This document shows positions 46,620-55,230 of a stretch of DNA of 64,000 bases, piece after piece. The notes beneath the pieces were generated by a model. That model was not told the origin of the DNA, searched no databases, and was given only the letters and a program-made list of their open reading frames with translations. Every line of letters starts with the position of its first letter. Position 1 is the stretch's first letter. This stretch comes from Ferruginibacter sp. (GTDB lineage: Bacteria; Bacteroidota; Bacteroidia; Chitinophagales; Chitinophagaceae): NCBI GenBank assembly GCA_025963635.1, contig JAOQAK010000072.1, positions 124,001 to 188,000 of the forward strand, given 5' to 3'. A program made the position numbers and the translations under genes.

Positions 46620-47933
46620 TTATTTTACCGGATCAGCTTTCCATATTGCCCTGATTGCTTCTTCATCTCCAAGGCCATCAGGTACGGCAGGGCTGGGATT
46701 ATTAGCAGCGTACCATCGCTTACCATCTAATGGTGATGATGCTACACGGCCACCTGGCATTTCCAAAAATGCATTGGGGTCTGTTTTCTTAATCCAATCG
46801 AGTGCATAACGCAACCAATTGCTGCGGTATTCTTTTGTTTGATGGGCAAACCAGGTGATCTCATCATAGCCCCATATCCAATCGAACCCTGTTCCAACTG
46901 GCTCAGGGTTAGGTTGCCCCGGGTGTTTGCTAACGCCATAATTGTCTAACTCTACCAGGTAAGGAAGATGCTCGCAACTCCAACCGCTATACGTAATACC
47001 GCCCTTGCTCCTGTTATATAAGCCATCGGAAAATCCAAGTTTCAAAATTGCTTCCTGTGGTTTATCAGGAACTTCCATGATCCTGAGCGGAAATGCATGA
47101 AAATCCATGAGCAGATGCCCATCTTTTACGAAGCCGCCGCCTGGAACATGAGAATTGGAAAGAAGCATATGCCTGCGTGCATGTTTGGCTGCGTAAGACC
47201 TTATCAGCGTCAGCAATCCGGCATAATGATCGAGATTAGGATCATTTTTATTCATTAACTCAACCTGGCCAAAGTGAATTCCTTCGACGCCAAGATCCAT
47301 ATACGATACCGCAAGAAAATAGAACATCAGCTTTGTTTCAGGCCTGCTCACATCCGGTACAGATGAACCATTGCGCCAGTGATTATTCATTCTTCCATTA
47401 GCATAAATTATGCTATCATAACGAAAATTTCTTTTCTCTACCGGCATGCCCAGGCCGGTAAATGCCCAGGAAGGAACAGGAACTTCTTCTATTTGTTTGG
47501 ATACAATTTCAAAAATGCAGGCTTCCAAAATGATATCGGGATCCATGGCATGTACTTTTTGAGCCAGTTCTTTTTCCTTTGCCAGGTTCTTCAGCAAATT
47601 AGTTTCCTTACCCCACTGGCAAACACTTCGTGCGATGTATTTTGCCCCGATACTTTTCAGCATGCGGAGATTGTCATCAAAATCACCCTGGCCAATCAGC
47701 AAATCCTGCATCACAATGGCCCGTGATAAATAATTTTCCAAAACCTTTCTTGAGATGGTTTTATCAAATTTGTATGGATCGGAATCAGAATCATTTTGCA
47801 CAAGTCTATTTTCTCTAACCCCAGAAACTCTTCCGGCGAAACTTAGCATCCAAATAATAATTAGTGAAAGGGTTATTCGCCGTAGAGAATGCAATCGGTT
47901 TTTACTTATAATTATATTTGTTGGGAAATTCAT
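46620..47933 (-). CDS. Exported protein of unknown function, TIM-barrel-like
   Basis: ATG 47933 is preferred (437 residues) because it starts a signal peptide directly; an in-frame ATG at 47975 would add 14 mostly polar residues. The body alternates predicted strands and helices, with candidate barrel strands KYIARSVCQWG, DIILEACIFE, GIHFGQVEL and HMLLSNSH, and is rich in Trp, Glu and Asp. A glycoside-hydrolase-like barrel is therefore plausible. No family was recognised. It lies 24 bp before the ceramidase-like gene and about 60 bp after the cytochrome c lipoprotein, so it belongs to the PUL operon. Confidence 0.55.
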   Translation of the reverse strand: MNFPTNIIISKNRLHSLRRITLSLIIIWMLSFAGRVSGVRENRLVQNDSDSDPYKFDKTISRKVLENYLSRAIVMQDLLIGQGDFDDNLRMLKSIGAKYIARSVCQWGKETNLLKNLAKEKELAQKVHAMDPDIILEACIFEIVSKQIEEVPVPSWAFTGLGMPVEKRNFRYDSIIYANGRMNNHWRNGSSVPDVSRPETKLMFYFLAVSYMDLGVEGIHFGQVELMNKNDPNLDHYAGLLTLIRSYAAKHARRHMLLSNSHVPGGGFVKDGHLLMDFHAFPLRIMEVPDKPQEAILKLGFSDGLYNRSKGGITYSGWSCEHLPYLVELDNYGVSKHPGQPNPEPVGTGFDWIWGYDEITWFAHQTKEYRSNWLRYALDWIKKTDPNAFLEMPGGRVASSPLDGKRWYAANNPSPAVPDGLGDEEAIRAIWKADPVK

Positions 47934-47993
47934 TTTGTTTTTATTTTGAATTTTATTCTGTTTGATTAGTAGCATTATCCACGGGTGATACCA

Positions 47994-50288
47994 TCACTTT
48001 TTAGTTTTATCTGTGGCAATTTTTGAAATTCGCACACCAACTGTATCAAGCTCTTCAAGTGTCCAGGAGTTTTGTCTGTCGCCAATCTCTTTCCTGATTT
48101 TTTTTACATCATCCGGCTTGATAACATTCGCCTTGTTGCCCATGCTATTGCGGATATAACTAAGCACCGAAGCTATATATTCGTTGCTATTACTATTCTG
48201 AGCAGGCATTACATCCGGATAATTTTTGTGATCTACAGGTCCTTTTAATCCATTCAATAATATCCTGACCAGGAGATCACTGTGGCCATTCACTCTTGGC
48301 GATCCCGCCAGTGGTGGAGCAAGCATCGATGACACACCTTTTCCTTCAGCTCCATGGCAGGTGGAACAAAGCTGTTTATAATTAATAGCTCCGCGAAGAA
48401 TCGATCTTCTATCTCCCCAGGCCATAGAAGCAATACTGGCTTTAAGTTCGTTTAAAGATTCATCGCCTTCTTCAAGACTTTTCGCAGTAGCGGTTGTTAA
48501 GAATTTATTGCCTGCATTATTTAATGCCAGTTCCTTTAGCAGGGCTTTGGCTTTTTCCGATTTGCTATAGCGCAATGATAAAGCAAGTTGTATCCTTACA
48601 TCAGCGCTGGCATCTGATTTAAAATGTTCCATATTTGACAAAAGATCTTCATCACCTTGTACGAGGTTAGGTTCACTCATTCTGATAGCGGCAACCCTCA
48701 TCGCCGGCTCATCATCGTTATAAGCTTTCAGCAATAATTCTTTATTGATTGAATGAAGTCCTTCAAGTGTCCAAAGCGCCTGAACTCTTGTAGCTTCGGG
48801 TGTTTTATCTTTCCAGAATTTCAATCGTTCCCAAAATGTTCTTTTGCCCAAAGCGAGTTTTTCCAGTTCAGGTACAACCGATTTGTCGCCATGAATAACG
48901 AGCAGTTTTTGTGCGTTATCACGCCACCAGCCGTTAGGATGAGAGAGATATGTTAGTAGTTGCTGATTAGATGCGTTCAGGAGATTTGGTCTCGGCCCGG
49001 GTGAATACCCTTCATGTACCAAACGATAAATACGGCCACGGCCGATATTCTTATCTAATTGTTTGCGTAATATTTGGGGGCGCAGGTAGCTGTCTTCCTT
49101 TGTCCAGTTGCTTTCCTGGATAATTCCATGATACATATCCACTATATACAAGCAGCCATCAGGGCCGGTTGTCATATTCACCGGCCGAAAATTCATATCT
49201 GATGAAGTCAGAAATTCAGCTTTCTCGTAAGCATTTTTAAGCACAGTCACTCCACCCTTATTCATCACTTTTGATCGCCTGATCAACCGTCCTACCGGCT
49301 CGCAAATAAAAAGGTCACCTTTCATGCTTACCGGTAGTCTGTCTCCACGAAAAATTGCCTGGCCACATGAAGCAGTAAAGTGATTCAATGTACTATCGTT
49401 TCGGAGACGCATTTTTCCCCCCTGCACGTCGGGTGTGGCAATAATAGGCCAAACGGAATCGAAGTCATTAATTCTTTGGCTATCTAAATTCAGTTGGCCA
49501 TATTCAGGATTTTGTTGAAAATTCAAAGCAGGCACTTCTCCGCCTGCAGCAGAAAAGAATAAGCGCCCAAAGTCGTCGTTGGTAAGGCCCCATTGACCGC
49601 CTGGTGAATCTGCAAGTGTATCCACTTTCAGCATGCCACTGTCGTACCGGTAACGTACCGGGTTGGCGGTTACATAAATGTAATTGTCAATATTCCAGAT
49701 GAGGCCGCTTTTCTGATGTTCCAGGTTTGCATTATCCGCTGTATCGTTTTGATAAACTATCTTTTTTTCATCGGCTATTCCATCGCCATTTGTATCGCGA
49801 TAGCTATACATGTTATACGAATAGGTTTCATTTACGATTAGTCTGTCATCCAATACCAGCATCATGCGGGGCAACACAAGACTGTCAATGAAAACTGAAT
49901 GCTTGTCCATCTTGCCATCACCATCCGTATCTTCAAGTATAGATATCCGGCAAGTAGGAAAATGTTCTCCCGTTCCATTAATATCTCTCATATAACTGCG
50001 CATCTCTGCAACATACATTCTTCCATTGCCATCCCACACAATTGCAACGGGCTCTTGTATCATCGGCTCACTAGCCACCAGTTGCAGGTGATAGCCTTCG
50101 GGCAGATGCATTGTTTTCATACTTTCTTCCGGTGACAGGTATACAGCAGTTGGGTTTTTATCAATGGCAGCAGGTTTGTAGGGTGGCTTTTCAGACTCCT
50201 GGCAACCAACAAAGGTTAATAATATGAAGGCGGTAAAATAAATCTTTGCGGTCTGTCTAACTGATATTTTTATAAATGAAAAACACAT
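47994..50288 (-). CDS. PVC-type heme-binding sugar dehydrogenase-like lipoprotein
   Basis: A 764-residue protein. The signal peptide ends FVGC, so it is a lipoprotein (Cys about 29). An N-terminal propeller of the sorbosone/PQQ-glucose-dehydrogenase type (LPEGYHLQLVASEP, DGNGRMYVAEM, LEDTDGDGKMD) is followed by HEAT-like helical repeats (about 430-620) and a cytochrome c domain with CSTCH and a downstream Met ligand region. This layout is the PVC-type heme-binding protein, common in planctomycetes and also found in Bacteroidota. It could oxidise a sugar and pass electrons to the respiratory chain. It is unusual inside a SusCD locus. Confidence 0.84.
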   Translation of the reverse strand: MCFSFIKISVRQTAKIYFTAFILLTFVGCQESEKPPYKPAAIDKNPTAVYLSPEESMKTMHLPEGYHLQLVASEPMIQEPVAIVWDGNGRMYVAEMRSYMRDINGTGEHFPTCRISILEDTDGDGKMDKHSVFIDSLVLPRMMLVLDDRLIVNETYSYNMYSYRDTNGDGIADEKKIVYQNDTADNANLEHQKSGLIWNIDNYIYVTANPVRYRYDSGMLKVDTLADSPGGQWGLTNDDFGRLFFSAAGGEVPALNFQQNPEYGQLNLDSQRINDFDSVWPIIATPDVQGGKMRLRNDSTLNHFTASCGQAIFRGDRLPVSMKGDLFICEPVGRLIRRSKVMNKGGVTVLKNAYEKAEFLTSSDMNFRPVNMTTGPDGCLYIVDMYHGIIQESNWTKEDSYLRPQILRKQLDKNIGRGRIYRLVHEGYSPGPRPNLLNASNQQLLTYLSHPNGWWRDNAQKLLVIHGDKSVVPELEKLALGKRTFWERLKFWKDKTPEATRVQALWTLEGLHSINKELLLKAYNDDEPAMRVAAIRMSEPNLVQGDEDLLSNMEHFKSDASADVRIQLALSLRYSKSEKAKALLKELALNNAGNKFLTTATAKSLEEGDESLNELKASIASMAWGDRRSILRGAINYKQLCSTCHGAEGKGVSSMLAPPLAGSPRVNGHSDLLVRILLNGLKGPVDHKNYPDVMPAQNSNSNEYIASVLSYIRNSMGNKANVIKPDDVKKIRKEIGDRQNSWTLEELDTVGVRISKIATDKTKK

Positions 50289-50362
50289 AAAGCTTACTTT
50301 GTTAAAATGATTAGAAGTAAAATTGATATTGGATGGTGATAATGTCCTTTTGTATGCAAAAT

Positions 50363-52771
50363 CTATTTAGCCACTTCAACAAGTTCCGCATTTAATTGAA
50401 TCGTATCACCCGGCTTAATAGATAATGACGTGGTTTTTTGTTTGTACCGCACTTTACAGGCAGTTCCATTTATATTATGAATTTCCGCTGATAGTAATTT
50501 TCCATTTTTCCATTGCATGTTTATTTCATACCCGCCACGGGCCCGCAAACCTTGCACGGAACCATTACCCCAATTGTCTGATATCGCAGGCAATAAACTA
50601 ATTTCATCATCGTGGCTTTGTAATAAGGACTCCGCTACTGCGGCAGTGAAACCAAAGCTTGCATCAGACTGATTAGATCCTTTATTGTGAAGATTAGGCG
50701 CCGCTGAATTATTTACAAATAGTTTTATTCCTTCGGCTACTTTATCACTGCGCTCAAGCCTTGCCCACACAGCGATATCCCACGCCGCAGGAAAACCGCC
50801 CCGTGCAGGATGAGCATCCATCCATTTGCGGATTGCATCAGCGAGTTGTGGATCGCGGCGCAACCTGATAGAACGGCCCGGATAGAAAGTAAAGTTGGGC
50901 GATACGTTATGCCCTGCAGGAGCAGGTTTCCAGTCTTCAATCCATTCTTGGAGAAAGCCTGAACTGCTTATCTGATAAGGAGGGATTTTAGTGAGCGCTG
51001 CCTCCAGTTTTTCACGAAAGCCTTTATCGATGTTTAGTAATTTAGCGGCTTCTATACAATGAGGAAACAACTCACTGATGATACCAATGTCCATTGTTGG
51101 CGAAGGGGATAAGAAAGATAGTTTACCACTACTGTCAAAATAGCCATGCTCCGGCGACATTGAAAAAGGTGTAACTAACCAATGATGTTTAGGTTCTTCA
51201 ACCATTAGCTCCAACAGGAATCGGGCAGATTCTCTCATAACAGGATAATATTCTTTCAGAAATCCTTTGTCATTTGTATAAGCATAATGTTCCCAGATAT
51301 CCTGGCAAAGCCATGCACCACCCATCGGCCACATCCCAAATCTCGCTGCATCGGTGGGAGCTGTACCACGCCACAAATCTGTATTATGATGTGTTACCCA
51401 GCCACCGTGGCCATAATGGATTTTAGCTGTTTGTGCCCCTGTAACAGAGATGTCTTTAAGCAGGCTGAATAATGGTTGATGGCATTCAGATAAATTACAA
51501 ACTTCCGTGGGCCAATAGTTCATTTCAGTGTTGATATTAATAGTGTACTTACTGCCCCATGATGGAATAACATTTTCATTCCAGATTCCCTGGAGATTGG
51601 CTGGTTGTCCGCCGGCACGGCTGCTTGATGCCAAAATATATCGTCCCAATTGGAAACAAAGCGCTTCGAGGTTAGGGTCATTTTTACCTGTGAGAAACGC
51701 TTCAAGCCGTTCATCCGTAGGCGTATCGTTCATTGAACTTTCGCCAACATCCAGGTGAACCCTTCCCATCAAACCCTGGAAATCATTTATATGTCTTTGA
51801 CGGAAAATCGCAAAATCTTTACCTGAAACGGATTCAAGTACCTTATTGCATTTTGCTGCAGGATTCCCATTAATGTCTTTATAGTTTATATAGCTTGTTG
51901 CGGCGGTAACAATAAATGTAATTGCGTTCGCTCCCTGTATATTTAAGGTTGAATCTGTCGCAAGGGTTTTTCCGCCTTCGGCATGTGATTGCAACACTGT
52001 CTGAAAGCTAATGCCTTTGCCTTCAACAGGTGCAATAAGCCAGTCTTTTTTCATGGGGCCTTTCCAGCTTCCATCCATTATTAATTTGTTTGTGCTGGAG
52101 GTTGTCTTATCCAGGTAAGGGCTTGTGAGTTGTGCAAGAACGGAAATATGGCCGGGTTTATTTGCTGAGAGACGAACAACCATTACCCGGTCAGGATAAG
52201 ACATAAATATTTCCCTTGTGAAAATAACATCGTTAATGCGATAGATGATTTTCACTATCCCGGTTTCCATATTCAATTCGCGGCGGTAATCTTCCACTTT
52301 GTTTGCGCTATCGAAGGAAAGCAGTAAATCACCCAGCGGCTGGTATGCCTGCTGAGCAACAGGAACGCCGAAGAAATGTTCATCCGCCATTTTCTCTGCA
52401 TCCTGGAATTTATTTGCAAAAACCAAATCCCGGATCTGCGGAAAATATTTAATTGCTTCGGGATTGTTGTAATCGTGTGGGCGCCCGGACCAAAAGCTGG
52501 ATTCATTTAATGCAATCCGCTCTTTTTCAGCCTTTCCAAAAACCATTGCGCCCATAATACCATTACCAATTGGCGTAGCTTCCAGCCATTTTTCTGCTGG
52601 TTGCCGATACCATAATACCATGTTTTGTTTTGTTTTTGCCTGTGCGGCTGCATGGCTTACCAGGCCAGGGTTAGACAAACAAGTTATGATGAGGACGATC
52701 GTAATAAACTTTAACCGAAATAGTACAGGTGGGTGCATTGCTTTGTCCGATAAATTTTGCGAGGTTTTCAT
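50363..52771 (-). CDS. GH95 glycosidase
   Basis: An 802-residue exported protein (signal peptide about 18-43 after a polar N-terminus). It has the GH95 entry WLEATPIGNGIMGAMVFG, the YTININTEMNYW signature and the SPEHG segment. The Asp motif near the C-terminus reads NQSDASFGF (Asp703) instead of the usual QIDGNFG, so the acid is kept but its surroundings are altered. It lacks the LamG domain of the other GH95 in this window. Family members are alpha-L-fucosidases or alpha-L-galactosidases. It lies 102 bp after GH92 in the PUL operon. Confidence 0.87.
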   Translation of the reverse strand: MKTSQNLSDKAMHPPVLFRLKFITIVLIITCLSNPGLVSHAAAQAKTKQNMVLWYRQPAEKWLEATPIGNGIMGAMVFGKAEKERIALNESSFWSGRPHDYNNPEAIKYFPQIRDLVFANKFQDAEKMADEHFFGVPVAQQAYQPLGDLLLSFDSANKVEDYRRELNMETGIVKIIYRINDVIFTREIFMSYPDRVMVVRLSANKPGHISVLAQLTSPYLDKTTSSTNKLIMDGSWKGPMKKDWLIAPVEGKGISFQTVLQSHAEGGKTLATDSTLNIQGANAITFIVTAATSYINYKDINGNPAAKCNKVLESVSGKDFAIFRQRHINDFQGLMGRVHLDVGESSMNDTPTDERLEAFLTGKNDPNLEALCFQLGRYILASSSRAGGQPANLQGIWNENVIPSWGSKYTININTEMNYWPTEVCNLSECHQPLFSLLKDISVTGAQTAKIHYGHGGWVTHHNTDLWRGTAPTDAARFGMWPMGGAWLCQDIWEHYAYTNDKGFLKEYYPVMRESARFLLELMVEEPKHHWLVTPFSMSPEHGYFDSSGKLSFLSPSPTMDIGIISELFPHCIEAAKLLNIDKGFREKLEAALTKIPPYQISSSGFLQEWIEDWKPAPAGHNVSPNFTFYPGRSIRLRRDPQLADAIRKWMDAHPARGGFPAAWDIAVWARLERSDKVAEGIKLFVNNSAAPNLHNKGSNQSDASFGFTAAVAESLLQSHDDEISLLPAISDNWGNGSVQGLRARGGYEINMQWKNGKLLSAEIHNINGTACKVRYKQKTTSLSIKPGDTIQLNAELVEVAK

Positions 52772-52873
52772 TGGGTTTCTTTTATTTTTTAAGTTGAAAT
52801 GGCGGCCGAAGATATACTGAATGTTGATTATTCCTGCAGCATTAAAATCGGATAATAATTTGCTGCATATTCT

Positions 52874-55132
52874 TTATTGCTCAACTCCCCATTGTTTGTT
52901 TGGTTTTGGCCCCATTTCTAATTCCAGCGTTCCTCCATTTACCAATTGCTTATGCGTAAACCATGGTGTATTAAGCGCTGCTCCATCAAACTTTGCGCTT
53001 TGAATGTATTTGTTTACCACCGAGGCATTATGAGCAACTACAGTGAATTTTTTTCCGTTAGTCAGGCTAATAGTAACCTTTTTAAACAGAGGGCTTCCAA
53101 TGGTATATGCCGGAATGCCTGGTGTTAAAGGATAAAAGCCCATTGAAGAAAAAACAACAAATGCAGACATACCACCACCGTCTTCATCACCGGGAATGCC
53201 AAATATATTATCCTTGAACCAAACATCCAGAAGGAATCGCAGGTGCTTTTGTGCTTTCCATGGAGAAGTGAAATTGTATAAGTAGGGGATGGCGAAACTG
53301 GGCTCATTGCCCATTGAAAACTGCCCCACCAAGCCGGTTGCATCAGGAAACTTGTGCCAGAAATCATATTTGGACCTGTCGAGCCCTTCACGAAATAACT
53401 GGTCAAGCCTTTCTTCAAACAATTTCTTTCCATGCATTAAATTTATTAAACCAGGCACATCCTGCTGAACCTGCCATAAGTAAGTCCAGCCATTGTTTTC
53501 ATCATAATAATCCCTGCCACCGAGACCTCCGTCGAATTTCGGATCAATATTTATCCAGTTACCTTTATCATCCTTAGGAAGAAAAAATTGCTTTTGATCA
53601 CTCCAGAGGTTTTTATAATTCATGCCCCTTTTGGCAAAGGTTTCATTGTCTTCTTTTTTACCCAGATCATTTGCAAATTGTGAGAGCGCCCAATCATCAT
53701 AACTGGCTCCAAGTGTAACAGCCACAGCCTGTCGCTTTTCAAATGGATGTACCTGTTCTACTGTTTCTTTTTCATCCACTGGAAGAGCAGGGAAATATCC
53801 TTTGGAATGATAAAAATCATCCAGCGATGTTTTATTGCCGTTACACCATGGGAGCAGCGTTGCATCAGTAGCATTTTTTTTCAGGCCTTCATATGCTTTC
53901 TCTACATTAAAATTTTTCAATCCTTTCCGGTAAGCATCCAGAAATATAACGGAAGAATGAAAACCATTCATGCAGGCATGATCGCCAAAAAGAACGGGAA
54001 AAGTGGGCATCCACCCACTTTCCTCATATTGGCGAACATAGGATTGGAGCATATCTTCCTCTACCGAGGGGTTTAATATCATCCTTAATGGATGCAATGC
54101 CAGGTAAGTATCCCATGACCAGTCATCAACATAAAACGGGCGGGCATCCTTATTAATCTTATTGTTGAAACCACTATAGTAAAGAGAATCTTCAGTAATG
54201 TTCACAGCCCTTTCATAGCACCTGTACAAGGCTGTATAAAAAGACCGCTTTTGTGCTTCCGTTCCACCTTCTACCTGTATTTGCGACATTGTCCGGGACC
54301 AAATTTTTTCCCCGTTACTTGAAACGGTTTCAAAATCCTTATTCCTGATTTCTGCATTGAAATTCTTTTTCGCCTGCGCTGCGCTTATGTAGCTGATAGC
54401 ATATTTTAATTCAACTTCCTTTGTCGAGGAAGGAAAACTGATATATGTTTTAATGGCTTTGCCGGTTATATCTGAACCGCTTCTTAACTTATTATTTTCA
54501 ACTACGCCCGTTGTTCCGCTAATGCTAAAAGTGCCATACATATAAACTTTTATATCTCCGTGATATGTTTCAACACCGGTGATTTCTTTTGGTGAAATGA
54601 AATGCCATGCTGCTTCACCATCGTTATATACATCAAACAAAATTGATTTATCATTTGCCTGCGGAAATTGAAAGTGGTAATAGCCGGTTTTTTTCCCGGC
54701 CGTAAATTCAACTTTAATCCCATCATCAATAAGATAAGTCGAATAATACCAGGGTCTATTGATTTCGAGGTCATGATCGTAAGTCATTTTCGACTGCCAT
54801 GCTTCTATAGAGATTTTCTTTATGGAAGGCTTAATGGAAAAAACCTGCCCTAGCCGGTGGGAAACAATGGTTAACGGGAAACTGGAAATCTGGTCATCCA
54901 GGTAATCTTTTCGTTGCGGCGTAAAGCGTATCAACTGGTTGGGAAGATGCACTGTTGGTCGTGTGGGTTCCAGCAATTGCCCTACATTTCCAATCGTGGG
55001 GTCTATATATTCCAAATTCGATTTTACCGGAGGGATACTATTGCCTGCAAAAGGCTTATAAATACTAAAACAAAATACTAAAACAACTAAGAATAAAAAG
55101 ATCGCCTGAATTTTTACTGAACGTGGTTTCAT
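52874..55132 (-). CDS. GH92 exo-alpha-mannosidase family
   Basis: A 752-residue protein from ATG 55132 (TTG 55135 adjoins) with an N-terminal hydrophobic export segment. It has GH92 motifs YIDPTIGNVGQ near the N-terminus, GNEPSFAIPYLYNF, and GDEDGGGMSAFVVFSSMGFYPL, with the DxD acids at 649 and 651. GH92 enzymes are calcium-dependent inverting alpha-mannosidases. Together with the GH95 gene downstream it suggests a fucosylated or galactosylated mannose-containing glycan. It lies 95 bp after susD, behind a strong hairpin. Confidence 0.9.
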   Translation of the reverse strand: MKPRSVKIQAIFLFLVVLVFCFSIYKPFAGNSIPPVKSNLEYIDPTIGNVGQLLEPTRPTVHLPNQLIRFTPQRKDYLDDQISSFPLTIVSHRLGQVFSIKPSIKKISIEAWQSKMTYDHDLEINRPWYYSTYLIDDGIKVEFTAGKKTGYYHFQFPQANDKSILFDVYNDGEAAWHFISPKEITGVETYHGDIKVYMYGTFSISGTTGVVENNKLRSGSDITGKAIKTYISFPSSTKEVELKYAISYISAAQAKKNFNAEIRNKDFETVSSNGEKIWSRTMSQIQVEGGTEAQKRSFYTALYRCYERAVNITEDSLYYSGFNNKINKDARPFYVDDWSWDTYLALHPLRMILNPSVEEDMLQSYVRQYEESGWMPTFPVLFGDHACMNGFHSSVIFLDAYRKGLKNFNVEKAYEGLKKNATDATLLPWCNGNKTSLDDFYHSKGYFPALPVDEKETVEQVHPFEKRQAVAVTLGASYDDWALSQFANDLGKKEDNETFAKRGMNYKNLWSDQKQFFLPKDDKGNWINIDPKFDGGLGGRDYYDENNGWTYLWQVQQDVPGLINLMHGKKLFEERLDQLFREGLDRSKYDFWHKFPDATGLVGQFSMGNEPSFAIPYLYNFTSPWKAQKHLRFLLDVWFKDNIFGIPGDEDGGGMSAFVVFSSMGFYPLTPGIPAYTIGSPLFKKVTISLTNGKKFTVVAHNASVVNKYIQSAKFDGAALNTPWFTHKQLVNGGTLELEMGPKPNKQWGVEQ

Positions 55133-55149
55133 CAAACAAAATTTTAAAG

Positions 55150-55171
55150 CCCCCTGCCCCCCGAAAGGGGG
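55150..55171. repeat. GC-rich CCCCC-GAAA-GGGGG hairpin repeat
   Basis: A C-rich run followed by CCCCC-GAAA-GGGGG forms a tight 5-bp stem with a GAAA tetraloop just upstream of the GH92 start. Motifs of this C-run/G-run kind recur in intergenic positions of many Bacteroidota genomes. It lies next to a longer hairpin at 55186-55219. Confidence 0.45.
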
Positions 55172-55185
55172 TTCAAAGAAGTATT

Positions 55186-55219
55186 AAATGGCCTGACCTA
55201 TCGGATGGTCAGGCCATTT
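55186..55219 (-). terminator. 13-bp perfect hairpin between susD and GH92 (attenuator-like)
   Basis: AAATGGCCTGACC and GGTCAGGCCATTT form a perfect 13-bp stem with an 8-base loop, starting 12 bp after the susD stop codon in transcription direction. The run after the stem is only weakly T-rich. It probably causes partial termination or blocks 3' exonuclease decay, keeping susCD transcripts more abundant than those of the downstream enzymes. Confidence 0.6.
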
Positions 55220-55230
55220 ATAATTATTAA

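Noticed and set aside
52821..54076. Several + strand ORFs antisense to GH92
   Set aside because: GH92 motifs are continuous on the minus strand and these frames show no domain.
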